Source: Colwellia sp. 12G3 (GTDB lineage Bacteria; Pseudomonadota; Gammaproteobacteria; Enterobacterales; Alteromonadaceae). From it: DNA of 64,000 nt. Below the pieces are notes generated by a model. It saw only the letters and a program-made list of their open reading frames with translations, was not told the DNA's origin and searched no databases. Within the stretch, counting starts at the first letter, position 1; every line of letters starts with the position of its first letter. The stretch covers positions 1 to 64,000 of the forward strand of contig NZ_PJAQ01000003.1 in assembly GCF_002836775.1 (NCBI RefSeq). Reading direction: 5' to 3'. The translations under genes were made by a program, and so were the position numbers. This document shows positions 15,166 through 25,821 of this stretch, piece after piece.

Positions 15166-17976
15166 GTGTTGAAGCAAAGTCCCAATGATTCAAAACAATA
15201 TCAAGCAATTACTCTAGACAATGGTTTACGCGTGCTGCTTATTCATAACGATGAAACCGCTAAATCAGCCGCGGCTTTGGCTGTTAATGTCGGCCACTTT
15301 AATGACCCTAGAGATAGGCAAGGTTTAGCGCATTTTTTAGAGCATATGCTGTTTTTAGGGACAAAAAACTTTCCTGATGGCAGTGAATATCAAAAATTTA
15401 TAAGTCAGCATGGTGGAAATCATAATGCCTGGACTGGCACTGAACATACTTGCTTTTTCTTTGATATTACCGCAACACACTTTTCATCGGCACTAGAGCG
15501 ATTCAGTGAGTTTTTTATTGCCCCGTTACTTGCTGATGATTTTGTCGTTAAAGAGCGTGAAAATATCGATGCTGAGTTCACATTAAAATTAAAAGATGAT
15601 ATTAGGCGTTTATATGATGTTCACAAAGATACCATTAACCCTAAACACCCTTTCTCTCAATTTTCTGTGGGTAACTTAGATACGTTAGCCGACCGATGTG
15701 GGAAAAATATAAGCAAAGAAGTACAGGCCTTTTTTCAACAATTTTATCGCGCAGACTATATGACCCTAGCGCTTGAAGGACCTCAAGAGCTAGACGAACT
15801 TAAACGTTTCGCTGAGCAACTTTTCAGTCCAATCCAGCCTGCACAAGCGCCACTGCCTACAATTTCTCAACCTTTATATTTACCCATACATCAAAAAATT
15901 AAAATTGATGTCTGCCCGGTTAAAAATGATCATCAATTGATTATCAGTTTTGCTATGGAAAGCATTGATCAATATTACCAAGATAAACCAGAATCTATTC
16001 TTGCTTATTTATTAGGGCATGAGGGTGAAGGTAGTATTTTATCGTTACTTAAAAAGCATCAGTGGGCGTTAGCATTAACTGCAGGCTCAGGTATTAACGG
16101 CTCTAATTTTAAAGATTTCAATATCAGTATCGCATTAACTGAATTAGGTGAAGGCCATATTAATGAGGTAATCGATATAGTATTAACCTATATCGCTCTG
16201 CTAAAAAATACCGAATTAGCAGAACACTATTATCAAGAAAAGCAAAAGATTAGTAAGCTCGCTTTTATTTATCATGAAAAAATGCGTCCACTTGACAGTG
16301 TTAGTCAATTAGTCATCAACATGCAGTATTACCCAGAAGAGGATTATATTTTTGGTGATTATGTTATGTCGGGTATGTCTAGAACCAACATCAAAAAATT
16401 ACTCAGTTACTTACACGTAGATAATATGCGACTCATGCATGTTAGCCAACAGAATAAATTTTCCAAAAATAGCTTTTGGTACCAAGTCCCATACCATGTC
16501 ACACCTATTACTGAGCAACAATTAGCTCACTGGCGTGGTATTGACAAAACGGACCAATCGCATGTACAAGGCTTGTATTTACCGGACAAAAATCCTTATA
16601 TTATTGAAGAACCAATAATTTATCACAGTGAAAAAAATAGAGACGCGACTCAGGAAATACCCGTACTTCCTGAAAAAATTATAAATCAAAATGGTTTAGT
16701 CGCTTGGTATAAACAAGATCATACCTTTAAAGTGCCCAAAGGTTACTTATATATAGGTATTGATTCACCTTTTGTTGTGGCCAGTGTCGCTAATATTGCT
16801 ATGACGCGTTTATTTGTCGATTTGTATACAGATACCGTGATTGAAGAAAATTACGAAGCAGAGTTAGCGGGTATTCATTATCATTTATACGCCCACCAAG
16901 GTGGCGTAACGGTACAATTATCTGGGTACAGTGAAAACCAACACTTGTTATTAAATAAACTGTTAAAGCGATTAAAGAGCCATCAGGTAACAGAAGATCA
17001 CTTTAGCTTGTTCAAGCAGCAGTTGGTTAAACATTGGAATAATAATGAAAAAAGTAAATCTATTTCACAGTTATTCGCTACGCTAAGTTCTGTAATGCAA
17101 CCTAATAATCCTACGAGCAAAGCATTAGCACAAGCACTTAGTCAGGTAAGTTTTAGTCAATATCAGCATTTTACTACGCAACTGTTTCAACAAGTGACAT
17201 TAGAAGTGCTCATTCACGGTAATTGGCGGATTGATCATGCTCAACAATTATGCGAGACCATTGAGCAAGCTTTTCAAGATAATGTAAACGAAAAATACGC
17301 CATGCTGTGCCCCGTAACAGATATGGCGAGTAAAAAAACACTCTTACTGCCCATTATTTTACCTGAGCACGATCATGCTTGTGTTATCTATACAGCGTTT
17401 GAGCACAAAGATGATAACTCTGTAGCACTTGCTATGATCACTAGCCATATATTATCACCTTTATTTTTTCAGCAAATGCGCACAGAAAAACAGTATGGTT
17501 ATTTAGTCGGGGTCGGTTATGTGCCTATTAACAGCTATCCTGGTATCGCTTTTTATATTCAGTCACCCCATTGTGATGCTTTCACCTTAGCACAAGCCAT
17601 GGATGAGTTTATCAGCGACAGTGTTAGTGTTCTCGATGAGATGGGTGATGAGCAATGGCAACACTTAATGCAGGGTTTAGCGAGCCAACTACAAGAAAAA
17701 GATCACAATTTACGTATTAAAAGCCAGCGTTTTTGGGCGGCAATTTGTAATAAAGATGAAGAATTTACGCACAAAGAAAATTTACTCGAAGCGGTTTTAA
17801 ACTTAACGCTAGCGCAAGTAAAAACATTTGTGAAAAGCAGTTTAGTCAGCGCTTGCCAGCCTGATCGGTTTATTCTGTATTCACAAAGTGACTTGCTCGA
17901 ACAGGCACAAAAACCTGATGGCGAAACAATCACAGATATTGAAGCCTTTGTTAAAGCAAGCCCGATAAAGTACTAA
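15166..17976 (+). CDS. M16 family zinc protease (insulinase/pitrilysin-like)
   Basis: This protein of about 936 residues is built from four M16 lobes. The inverted zinc motif HFLEH is at residues 56-60 (ligands His56 and His60, catalytic Glu59), with the downstream glutamate in RENIDAEFTLKLKDD. The C-terminal half carries the exosite/core RTEKQYGYLVGVGY. It resembles protease III but has no recognisable signal peptide, so it is probably cytoplasmic. The frame opens at TTG 15136, but AGGAG at 15157-15161 places the start at GTG 15166 or TTG 15169. It sits between sixA and fadJ, which are neighbours in E. coli. Confidence 0.9.
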   Translation: MLKQSPNDSKQYQAITLDNGLRVLLIHNDETAKSAAALAVNVGHFNDPRDRQGLAHFLEHMLFLGTKNFPDGSEYQKFISQHGGNHNAWTGTEHTCFFFDITATHFSSALERFSEFFIAPLLADDFVVKERENIDAEFTLKLKDDIRRLYDVHKDTINPKHPFSQFSVGNLDTLADRCGKNISKEVQAFFQQFYRADYMTLALEGPQELDELKRFAEQLFSPIQPAQAPLPTISQPLYLPIHQKIKIDVCPVKNDHQLIISFAMESIDQYYQDKPESILAYLLGHEGEGSILSLLKKHQWALALTAGSGINGSNFKDFNISIALTELGEGHINEVIDIVLTYIALLKNTELAEHYYQEKQKISKLAFIYHEKMRPLDSVSQLVINMQYYPEEDYIFGDYVMSGMSRTNIKKLLSYLHVDNMRLMHVSQQNKFSKNSFWYQVPYHVTPITEQQLAHWRGIDKTDQSHVQGLYLPDKNPYIIEEPIIYHSEKNRDATQEIPVLPEKIINQNGLVAWYKQDHTFKVPKGYLYIGIDSPFVVASVANIAMTRLFVDLYTDTVIEENYEAELAGIHYHLYAHQGGVTVQLSGYSENQHLLLNKLLKRLKSHQVTEDHFSLFKQQLVKHWNNNEKSKSISQLFATLSSVMQPNNPTSKALAQALSQVSFSQYQHFTTQLFQQVTLEVLIHGNWRIDHAQQLCETIEQAFQDNVNEKYAMLCPVTDMASKKTLLLPIILPEHDHACVIYTAFEHKDDNSVALAMITSHILSPLFFQQMRTEKQYGYLVGVGYVPINSYPGIAFYIQSPHCDAFTLAQAMDEFISDSVSVLDEMGDEQWQHLMQGLASQLQEKDHNLRIKSQRFWAAICNKDEEFTHKENLLEAVLNLTLAQVKTFVKSSLVSACQPDRFILYSQSDLLEQAQKPDGETITDIEAFVKASPIKY

Positions 17977-17995
17977 AAATTAAGGGTTAAAGATC

Positions 17996-18058
17996 AAAAA
18001 AGGCTGTTGAGGTTAATTAAATGGTTACATTTAAAAAGTCTCAACAGCCTTTTTATTA
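17996..18058. terminator. Bidirectional terminator between the M16 protease and fadJ
   Basis: AAAAAAGGCTGTTGAG and CTCAACAGCCTTTTT form a perfect stem around a loop of about 30 bases. A and T runs on both sides suit termination of both converging genes. Confidence 0.8.
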
Positions 18059-18095
18059 TTTTTTTGATTAAACTATACGTCCTGGTTATTTGAAT

Positions 18096-20378
18096 CTAAG
18101 CGTAATAACTTTCATCATTTTCAGCCATAGTAACTAAAGCTGCACACGGGGTATAACGTTCACCATGTTGCTCCGCCCATTGACTTAATTGCGCAACCAC
18201 TGACTTAGCACCAATTTTATCAATATAGCGTAGTGGCCCACCTAAAAATGGTGGAAAACCAATACCGAAGATAGCACCAATATCACCATCTCTGGCATTG
18301 CGTACTATGCCTTCATCAACACAGCGTGCCGCTTCATTTAGCATCATGTAAGTACAACGTTTGCTAATTTCTGCTGCTGACAAGCTTCCCATAGGCTTAA
18401 CACTTAATAAGCTATAGATAGTATCATCCACTAGTTTGTGTCCCGACTTAATCCCCTTAAAGCGATTAAGTAAGGTTTTAGCAAAGCTGTTCTTTTGGTA
18501 TTGATAAAAGCCTTTGCGTGCTTTTTTACCCAAACGGCCATCAGCGAGTAATTTATCAAAAGCCGCTGGTGGTGAAAAACGATCACCTAAGTCAGCTTGC
18601 AAGATTGGACCAATTTTAGCGCCAACGTCAATACCTACTTCATCAAGCAGTTGCATAGGGCCTACTGGGAAACCAAATTTAACCAGCGCTTTATCTATTT
18701 TATCAATGGGCTCGCCAGCAAGAAGCAAAATAGCCGCTTCATTCATATAAGGCGCCAAAATTCGATTAACATAAAAACCCGCTTTGTCTTTAACAACAAT
18801 AGGCGTTTTCCCTTGTTTTTTAGCAAAAGCTACCGTATTCGAAATTGTTTGGTCTGAGGTTTTGTCATGGGGAATTATTTCCACTAACGGCATTTTATCC
18901 ACCGGTGAAAAGTAATGCAGTCCGATAACATTTTCAGGACGTTTTGCTTTAGCAGCAATTTTTCCTATTGGTAAACTGGAGGTGTTGCTGGCAAAAATAG
19001 TTTTATCATTACCGTGGGCTTCAACTTCAGCCACCATGTTTTGCTTCAAAGTTAACTCTTCAAAAACAGCTTCAACAACAATATCAAGGGCTTTAAAACC
19101 TGTGTATTCAACACTACCAGTGATCATGGCTAACTGTTTTTGCATTTCACTGTTAAGTAAAAATCGACGTTTAACTTTTTTATTCAGTATTTGATAGCTG
19201 TATTTTAATGCTTGGCTAATACCCTTGTGGCTAATATCCTTAACTCTTACAGGAATATTCGCTTTAGTGGCTGTGACAAAAGCAATGCCGCCGCCCATTA
19301 AACCACCACCTAAAACGCCTGCTTTTGCTATTTTTGTTGGCATAACATCAGCAACACCCTGCTCTTTTTTCATTGCCGTTGTCGCAAAAAACAACTGACG
19401 TAGCTGAGCAGATTCATCACTCATTACAAGATCAGCGAAATGCTCGGCTTCTAATTTGTAGCCATTTTCAGGCGAAAACTCGATACCAGTGCGAATGCAA
19501 TCAATAATTTTAGCGGGCGCAGGATAATTACCTTGGGTCTTTGCTAGTACCGTTTTTTGCGCTTGTTGATAAACAATATTTCGTCCAACAGCGTTGTTTT
19601 CTAACAACTTATCCATTAATCCTTGCTTGCGCTTAGCCTGACTTTTACCGCGTTTTTGCAACGATATTGCCAGTTGCTCTGCAACGTTAAGCAAAACACT
19701 GCTTGGCACAACATCATCAACTAAGCCTGATTTAAGTGCTTGTTTAGCGCGTAATTGCTTACCCGTAAGCATCATGTCTAATGATTTTTGTAAGCCAACT
19801 AACTTAGGTAAGCGTTGCGTACCACCACTACCAGGCAATAAGCCTAATTGTACTTCAGGTAAACCCAGTGCTGTTTTAGGGTTATCGCTACAAACTCGGG
19901 CATGACATGCCATAGCAAGCTCTAAACCACCACCTAAACAGGTACCATCGATAGCGGCAACGATAGGAATAGGCAATTGCTCTAACAGAGAAAAAATTCG
20001 TTGCCCTTGACGAGATAGGGCAACAACTTCTTCACGGCTTTGACAAGCATCAAGCATATTAATATCTGCGCCTGCAACAAAAGAGTCTTTCTTACCGCTG
20101 CATAACACGATACCCGTAATCGATTTATCGGCTTTAATATCAGCTAGTACTGCATTAATTTGCTCAGCAAACTCCGCTTTAAGCGTATTAACATTTTCGC
20201 CAACAACATCTATCACTAAATGAGCGATACCATTATCATGGCGAACTAAAGTAAAGGCACTGTCTGTTGATTTGACTGAAGTAGCTTCATCACTCACTTT
20301 TGCTTGGGTAGTTTCAACAACGTCGGTGCTTACGTCAGCATTCTCTTCATTATTGTTTGAATTTGTTTTTTCAGTCAT
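18096..20378 (-). CDS. fadJ: Fatty acid oxidation complex alpha subunit FadJ
   Basis: This 760-residue multifunctional enzyme has an N-terminal enoyl-CoA hydratase/isomerase domain (FVAGADINMLDA, then IDGTCLGGGLELAMACHARV) and a C-terminal 3-hydroxyacyl-CoA dehydrogenase pair (GVLGGGLMGGGIAFV NAD motif, NTSSLPI, GLHYFSPVDKMPLVE). It forms a complex with FadI for beta-oxidation. The start is ATG 20378, which shares one base with the fadI stop (TAATG) and has GGAG upstream. A polar extension of about 40 residues rich in Asn, Glu and Thr precedes the domains. The frame extends upstream to 20426 but has no support there. Confidence 0.95.
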   Translation of the reverse strand: MTEKTNSNNNEENADVSTDVVETTQAKVSDEATSVKSTDSAFTLVRHDNGIAHLVIDVVGENVNTLKAEFAEQINAVLADIKADKSITGIVLCSGKKDSFVAGADINMLDACQSREEVVALSRQGQRIFSLLEQLPIPIVAAIDGTCLGGGLELAMACHARVCSDNPKTALGLPEVQLGLLPGSGGTQRLPKLVGLQKSLDMMLTGKQLRAKQALKSGLVDDVVPSSVLLNVAEQLAISLQKRGKSQAKRKQGLMDKLLENNAVGRNIVYQQAQKTVLAKTQGNYPAPAKIIDCIRTGIEFSPENGYKLEAEHFADLVMSDESAQLRQLFFATTAMKKEQGVADVMPTKIAKAGVLGGGLMGGGIAFVTATKANIPVRVKDISHKGISQALKYSYQILNKKVKRRFLLNSEMQKQLAMITGSVEYTGFKALDIVVEAVFEELTLKQNMVAEVEAHGNDKTIFASNTSSLPIGKIAAKAKRPENVIGLHYFSPVDKMPLVEIIPHDKTSDQTISNTVAFAKKQGKTPIVVKDKAGFYVNRILAPYMNEAAILLLAGEPIDKIDKALVKFGFPVGPMQLLDEVGIDVGAKIGPILQADLGDRFSPPAAFDKLLADGRLGKKARKGFYQYQKNSFAKTLLNRFKGIKSGHKLVDDTIYSLLSVKPMGSLSAAEISKRCTYMMLNEAARCVDEGIVRNARDGDIGAIFGIGFPPFLGGPLRYIDKIGAKSVVAQLSQWAEQHGERYTPCAALVTMAENDESYYA

Positions 20379-21685
20379 TAATCTGTCTCCAAAATCATTG
20401 CTGCGCCTAAACCACCCGCAGCACAAGCCGTAGTTAAACCAACACCACCGCCACGGCGATTTAATTCATTAAGGGTTTGGGTAATTAGTCGAGCGCCCGT
20501 TGCCGCGAATGGATGTCCATAGGCTAGCGACCCCCCCATTACATTAAACTTATCCATATCAATATCACCAATCGCTTGATCACGACCAAGGTGTTCTTGA
20601 GCAAATTTTCTACTCGCAAACATTTTCATATTTGCTAGTGCTTGGGCTGCGAATGCTTCATGCATTTCAATTAAATCTAAGTCAGCTAAGTTCATACCAG
20701 CACGTTGCAACGCAATTGGCGTAGCATAACTTGGACCCATCAACATATCTTGCCAAACATCAATAGCAGCAAAACCAAAACTACGAATATAACCTAGTGG
20801 CTTATAACCTAGCTCTTTCGCTCGGCCTTCACGCATTAATAAAATAGCCGCGCCACCATCAGTTAATGGTGTACTTGTTGCAGCGGTTACTGTGCCATGT
20901 TTGCGATCAAATACGGGTTTTAATTTAGCATAACTTTCTAAAACAGAATTTTCTCGAATACAGTTATCTTTATCAATAAAGTTTTTATAAGGTTCTGCAT
21001 GTACCGCCATGACTTCAGCCGCTAATTTACCTTCCTGCCAACTCTGTGTCGCTAGCGTGTGTGATCTATGTGCTAAAGCATCTTGATCATGACGAGATAT
21101 ATTATATGTTTTCGCCATTTGCTCTGCCGTTTGTCCCATAGAAATACCGGTAGAGTATTCTGCTACTGCAGGCGAAACTGGTAATAAGTCTTTTAAACCG
21201 AGGCGACTAAGTAATGAAAGCTTTTGACCAAAGGTTCTTGCTTTGGTCAAATCAACTAAGGTGCGAGCAAGATTTTTAGAAACGCCTATTGGTGCGACTG
21301 ATGATGAGTCAGCACCGCCAGCAATACCCACATCAACGTGGCCAGCCATAATAGATTCAGCAACGTTGACCGTTGATTGAAAACTTGTCGCACAGGCGCG
21401 CGAAACACTGTAAGCATCGGTATTAACATTCATGCCAGTACCCAAAACGATTTCACGGGCAATGTTTGGCGCTTCCGGCATTTGTACTACTTGACCAAAG
21501 ACGAGTTGATCAATTATCGCCGGATCAATGTCGTGTTTTTGCAATAATTCGTTAACAACGATTTTGCCCAAGTCAACTGCTGGTACACCATGAAAAGCCG
21601 TTGCTTGTTTAGCAAACGGAGTACGCAAGCCAGCAACGATTGCTATGCGCTCACCCGTAGAAGTTGTTAGTCTTTTTATTGTCAT
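20378..21685 (-). CDS. fadI: Acetyl-CoA C-acyltransferase FadI
   Basis: This 435-residue thiolase carries out the last step of beta-oxidation, releasing acetyl-CoA. Cys98 in SRACATSFQ is the acylated nucleophile. [16 protein letters not shown] and [16 protein letters not shown] hold the active-site His residues, and [13 protein letters not shown] holds the second Cys. The length fits FadI rather than FadA (about 390). It is the first gene of the fadIJ operon and overlaps fadJ by one base. A FadR-type palindrome lies 48 bases upstream of the start. Confidence 0.95.
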   Translation of the reverse strand: MTIKRLTTSTGERIAIVAGLRTPFAKQATAFHGVPAVDLGKIVVNELLQKHDIDPAIIDQLVFGQVVQMPEAPNIAREIVLGTGMNVNTDAYSVSRACATSFQSTVNVAESIMAGHVDVGIAGGADSSSVAPIGVSKNLARTLVDLTKARTFGQKLSLLSRLGLKDLLPVSPAVAEYSTGISMGQTAEQMAKTYNISRHDQDALAHRSHTLATQSWQEGKLAAEVMAVHAEPYKNFIDKDNCIRENSVLESYAKLKPVFDRKHGTVTAATSTPLTDGGAAILLMREGRAKELGYKPLGYIRSFGFAAIDVWQDMLMGPSYATPIALQRAGMNLADLDLIEMHEAFAAQALANMKMFASRKFAQEHLGRDQAIGDIDMDKFNVMGGSLAYGHPFAATGARLITQTLNELNRRGGGVGLTTACAAGGLGAAMILETD

Positions 21686-21732
21686 TTATTACTCCACACA
21701 CTCAGTATTTATAATTCAAATATATTCAAAAC

Positions 21733-21751
21733 CAAGAGGTCTGACCTCTTG
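21733..21751. promoter_or_regulatory. FadR-type operator in front of fadIJ
   Basis: CAAGAGGTCTGACCTCTTG is a perfect 19-base palindrome around a central T. Its core GGTCNGACC is the invariant core of the FadR operator (consensus AACTGGTCNGACCAGTT). It lies between fadI and the divergent moxR gene. The 341-base intergenic region otherwise shows AT-rich promoter-like DNA, including TTGTTT (21875) and TATAAA (21899) 18 bases apart facing moxR, and no gene. Confidence 0.8.
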
Positions 21752-22026
21752 AAGCTACCTTGATTTTAACTAACTCTCGAAAAATTTCAATCATTACCTG
21801 AGATCAAAAAAAACTAATGACAACTTTTCACACATTATGAATCTAAAGTTCAGATAAATTTTGTTACGTATCACTTGTTTTCTTTCATAAAAACCTTATA
21901 TAAAATATTATATTAACTTTTCCCTTAGTATAACGGTTAGATAAAATAGTGCTGCTATAGAGTGGCAAGATTAAGTTATCACTAAGTTTCATCTTACAAC
22001 GACTAATATAAAAAGAATTTATCCCT

Positions 22027-23016
22027 ATGGCAATTGAACATTTTTCTACGTTAAAACAACATTTATCTTCACAAATTATTGGTCAAGAAGCGTTAGTTGA
22101 GAATTTGCTTATTGCCCTTTTAGCGAATGGTCACTTAATTGTTGAAGGACCACCCGGTTTAGCAAAAACGCGAGCAGTTAATGCCTTAGCACAAGGATTA
22201 GAAGCTGACTTTCATCGAATTCAGTTTACCCCAGATTTATTACCTGCAGATTTAACCGGTACCGATATTTATCGACCAGAAGATGGCACTTTTGTTTTTC
22301 AACCCGGTCCTTTGTTTCAAAACTTAGTGCTTGCCGATGAAATTAACCGTGCCCCAGCTAAGGTTCAGTCCGCTTTATTAGAAGCAATGGCAGAAGGACA
22401 AATAACCGTGGGCCGTAAAACGTATGACTTACCTGAATTATTTTTAGTCATGGCCACGCAGAATCCTATTGAGCAAGAAGGCACTTACCCGCTGCCTGAA
22501 GCTCAATTAGACCGTTTCTTGATGCATATTGAAATAGGCTACCCTGACGCGGAAAGTGAATTAGCAATACTGAAGCTAAATCGTGGTGAAGCGTTAGAAT
22601 CAAATGCTAATCATGGTGATAAAACTGCAGAGAAAAAAGAAAGTAGCTTACGAACCTTAAGTCAAAGTGAAATTTTTTCTGCGCGTGAACAAGTATTGAA
22701 TATACATATGGCGCCTTCTTTAGAGAGTTATATCGTTGATTTGATTATGGCGACCCGCCAACCTGAAAAATATGATGATAAGTTAGCTACTTGGCTTGCT
22801 TATGGTGCTAGTCCTCGTGCCACCATTGCTTTAGATCGTTGTGCCCGAGCGCGTGCTTGGTTGCATAATCGTGATTTTGTTAGTCCTGAAGATATTCAAG
22901 CCGTTTTCCACAATGCGCTTCGACATAGAATTTTATTAAGCTATCAAGCTGAGGCAGAGGGTATTACTGCGAATCAAGTACTTGATCATATTTTAACCCA
23001 AGTTGCTGTTGCTTAA
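22027..23016 (+). CDS. MoxR family AAA+ ATPase
   Basis: This 329-residue ATPase has Walker A GPPGLAKT (about residues 40-47), Walker B LVLADEINRAP (about 101-111), sensor region FLVMATQNPIEQEGTYPLPE, and arginine finger region LDRFLMHIEIGYP. MoxR proteins act as chaperones that assemble metalloenzymes or act on VWA-domain partners. It heads an operon with DUF58, DUF4381 and two VWA proteins, the usual MoxR arrangement. A stretch of about 25 residues after the sensor (EALESNANHGDKTAEKKESS) is low in conservation. Confidence 0.93.
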   Translation: MAIEHFSTLKQHLSSQIIGQEALVENLLIALLANGHLIVEGPPGLAKTRAVNALAQGLEADFHRIQFTPDLLPADLTGTDIYRPEDGTFVFQPGPLFQNLVLADEINRAPAKVQSALLEAMAEGQITVGRKTYDLPELFLVMATQNPIEQEGTYPLPEAQLDRFLMHIEIGYPDAESELAILKLNRGEALESNANHGDKTAEKKESSLRTLSQSEIFSAREQVLNIHMAPSLESYIVDLIMATRQPEKYDDKLATWLAYGASPRATIALDRCARARAWLHNRDFVSPEDIQAVFHNALRHRILLSYQAEAEGITANQVLDHILTQVAVA

Positions 23017-23122
23017 TTGATAGCTGTTAGTCTTTAGCCGTTATAACGTAGCGTTGTAACGCTAATAACTATCCATCGCAGCACTTACTGTTAAATATAA
23101 AATGAGCAAGTAGAGTTACTTT

Positions 23123-24187
23123 ATGTGGTTTAATCGTCAAAAAAAATCGTCTTCAAATAGTTTGGATAATGAGGTTACTCAATCCTTACTCGCTGGCTTA
23201 TATAGTAATGGCATAGATTTATCGATGCAGGAACTCTTGCAGTACCAAAGTAAAAGCCGCTTGATTGACTTGGCTGGTAAAAAGAATATTCGTGGAAAAC
23301 AATCGGGTAATTATTTATCCCGTAGTAAAGGCCGTGGCATGGAATTTGACGAAGTTCGTCATTACCAAACAGGTGATGATGTTCGTGCCATTGATTGGCG
23401 TGTAACTGCCCGTACAGGTAAAACCCACACTAAACTTTTTAGAGAAGAAATAGAACGACCGGTACTGATTGCCACTGACTTGAGTCAGAATATGCATTTT
23501 GGCAGCAAACTTCTGTTTAAATCAGTACAAAGTGCTCATTTAGCAGCATTGGTTGCTTGGCATGCAAAAAGCCGTGGAGATCGTATAGGTGGCTTAGTAT
23601 TTTGTGATGATCAGCATATAGAACTAAAGCCGCGTAGTCGTAAAGCCGGTGTGTTACATTATTTACATGCGTTAACCACGTTAAACAACCAAAAACAACA
23701 GAAGCCAATTGAAGTAAATAATTCCGCATTAGATGATGAAAAATCGTTAAACCAAAGCGTTACAACGCCACAACATCATTTTGATCAACATTGTGCACGA
23801 CTACGACATCTTGCTAAGCCCGGCTCACTTGTTTACTTGATCACCGATGGTTATGCACTTCGCGATGAAAAAAACGCTCCTCATGCATTAAGACACCTAA
23901 GCCAAATTAGTAAACATTGTGAATTAGTTATTTGCTTAATTAGTGACCCACTAGAGCAAGCGTTGCCTGAAAGTAACCTGAAATTAGCAGTAACCATTAC
24001 CGATGGCCAGAGCCGACAACAGTTAACATTAGGCGATAACAATACCGCAGAGCAATACCAACAAAAAGCGTTTGCACAAGGTGAAAAAATGCAGTTACTG
24101 TTGCAATCAGCAGGTGCCCGCGTAATTCACTTTACTGCTGGTGACACCCTAGAGCAGCAATTAAAATATAGTGGGGTCTCTTTATAA
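23123..24187 (+). CDS. DUF58 domain protein
   Basis: This 354-residue soluble protein has the DUF58 signature GRGMEFDEVRHYQTGDDVRAIDWRVTART near residues 73-100, followed by KLFREEIERPVLIATDLSQNM, where the DLSQN stretch resembles a degenerate MIDAS site. DUF58 proteins accompany MoxR ATPases and are thought to work with them. Its stop overlaps the start of the next gene by one base. There is a 106-base gap to moxR. Confidence 0.92.
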   Translation: MWFNRQKKSSSNSLDNEVTQSLLAGLYSNGIDLSMQELLQYQSKSRLIDLAGKKNIRGKQSGNYLSRSKGRGMEFDEVRHYQTGDDVRAIDWRVTARTGKTHTKLFREEIERPVLIATDLSQNMHFGSKLLFKSVQSAHLAALVAWHAKSRGDRIGGLVFCDDQHIELKPRSRKAGVLHYLHALTTLNNQKQQKPIEVNNSALDDEKSLNQSVTTPQHHFDQHCARLRHLAKPGSLVYLITDGYALRDEKNAPHALRHLSQISKHCELVICLISDPLEQALPESNLKLAVTITDGQSRQQLTLGDNNTAEQYQQKAFAQGEKMQLLLQSAGARVIHFTAGDTLEQQLKYSGVSL

Positions 24188-24780
24188 TGGCTATGACAAA
24201 CTCTCCGACTTCGCCAGGTCAATCATTACAGTTACACGATATTCATCTACCCGAGCAGGTGAGTAATTACCCTATCGCACCCGGTTGGTGGTTATTGTTA
24301 GCACTCATTGTTATGAGTGCTGTGTGGTCTTTTAAGAAATTCAAACAACGTAGACGGTTAAATGCCAGCAAACAACAGGCATTAACAGCACTAGAGCACA
24401 ACCCTTCGATGAACGCTAAAGAATGCCTTACATTATTGAAATGGGCTGCTATGCAGTACGTTAATCGTCAACAATTAGCTAAGCTTTATGGTGATAATTT
24501 TCAGGACTTTTTAAAGAAACAATTACCTGAAAAACATCAAGCGAGCTTTATTGAGTTAAGCACCGCAGCTTTTGAAGCTCAATATCAAGCTTCGCCAACC
24601 AAAATAGCAACAGCAACAACCGATATTGATAATGACTGTTTACAAGCCACTAAACTCTGGCTAACGCATGCGCTTCCTATTATGGGACCTCTTGGTATTG
24701 TCGAGCCTATGTCTGTTGATAAACCAGCAACCTTTAATAAATTGGTGTCCCAAAAACAAGAACAGGAGTTAAGCGCATGA
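24187..24780 (+). CDS. DUF4381 membrane protein
   Basis: This 197-residue protein has a short N-terminus with LHDIHLPEQVSNYPIAPGWW, the DUF4381 signature, then one transmembrane segment (about residues 36-52) and a basic RRR stretch. A cytoplasmic helical domain with LTLLKWAAMQYVNRQQLAKLYG follows. DUF4381 proteins are constant members of MoxR-Bat operons; their role is unknown. It overlaps the DUF58 gene by one base and the next gene by four (ATGA), which indicates translational coupling. Confidence 0.88.
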   Translation: MAMTNSPTSPGQSLQLHDIHLPEQVSNYPIAPGWWLLLALIVMSAVWSFKKFKQRRRLNASKQQALTALEHNPSMNAKECLTLLKWAAMQYVNRQQLAKLYGDNFQDFLKKQLPEKHQASFIELSTAAFEAQYQASPTKIATATTDIDNDCLQATKLWLTHALPIMGPLGIVEPMSVDKPATFNKLVSQKQEQELSA

Positions 24781-25820
24781 TAAGTTTTGCTTGGCCCTGG
24801 TTAATAGCCCTATTACCGCTGCCCTTCATCATCTATTTTTTACCCGCTAAAAAAAGTGCCAACCAGCAAAGCGCACTGATCATGCCTGTGCTTATTAATG
24901 TATCAAGTAATTCGGTGAGCGATCAGCAAAAACGCAAAGCGCCGCTGATTGTTTTATCTCTTTGCTGGGGTTTACTGGTACTGGCTATTTGTCGACCACA
25001 ATGGCTTGGTGAAGCGATAGATATACCGAGTGAAGGCCGCGAAATGATGATTGCCGTCGATCTTTCTGGCAGCATGGAAATAGAGGATATGAGTCTTAAT
25101 GGCCGTAATGTAAACCGTTTACAGATGCTTAAAGTTGTTCTCGGTGATTTTATCGAGCGCCGAGTGAGCGATCGACTCGGTTTAATATTGTTTGCCGATG
25201 ATGCTTACATGCAAACACCGATGACCTTTGATAGAAAAACAGTGAAGCAAATGTTAGATGAAAGTGAGCTCAACCTCGTCGGTAGAAAAACAGCTATTGG
25301 TGACGCCATCGCGCTCGCAGTTAAACGTTTTGATGCAAAAAAAGAATCTAACAAAGTTTTATTACTCTTGACTGATGGTCAAAATACCGCAGGAAAAATT
25401 AGCCCTGAGCAAGCATTAGAGTTAGCGGTGGCAAAGGGGATTACTATCTACACCGTAGGTATTGGCGCCGATGTTATGCTACAGCGCTCACTTTGGGGCA
25501 CACAACGTATTAACCCTTCAAGTGACTTAGATGAAAAAAGTTTGGCAAGTATTGCCGAAAAAACCGGAGGGCAATATTTTCGCGCCCGAGATAGCCAAGG
25601 CATGAGTGAAATATATAGTTTATTAGATAAACTTGAACCTATTGAGCAAGAGCAACAACAAATGCGCCCGCTTAGTGCTTTATATTATTGGCCGCTAGCC
25701 TTTGCCGCGTTAGTTTGTTTTATTTATTTACTGAGTTTACATTTCAGCTTCTTATTACCCACTAAAAGCACGAAGACAAACATAGATAAAAGTGATGTTC
25801 ACGTTATGGGTGGTAAATAA
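24777..25820 (+). CDS. VWA domain membrane protein, BatA-like
   Basis: This 347-residue protein has two N-terminal transmembrane segments (about residues 5-22 and 59-75), a von Willebrand factor A domain with the MIDAS motif DLSGSM (D-x-S-x-S) near residue 95, the later T and D residues in LLLLTDGQNT, and a final transmembrane helix near residue 310. BatA-type proteins are linked to aerotolerance and envelope stress in Bacteroides and Leptospira; the mechanism is not settled. It is coupled to the genes on both sides. Confidence 0.9.
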   Translation: MISFAWPWLIALLPLPFIIYFLPAKKSANQQSALIMPVLINVSSNSVSDQQKRKAPLIVLSLCWGLLVLAICRPQWLGEAIDIPSEGREMMIAVDLSGSMEIEDMSLNGRNVNRLQMLKVVLGDFIERRVSDRLGLILFADDAYMQTPMTFDRKTVKQMLDESELNLVGRKTAIGDAIALAVKRFDAKKESNKVLLLLTDGQNTAGKISPEQALELAVAKGITIYTVGIGADVMLQRSLWGTQRINPSSDLDEKSLASIAEKTGGQYFRARDSQGMSEIYSLLDKLEPIEQEQQQMRPLSALYYWPLAFAALVCFIYLLSLHFSFLLPTKSTKTNIDKSDVHVMGGK

Positions 25821-25821
25821 T

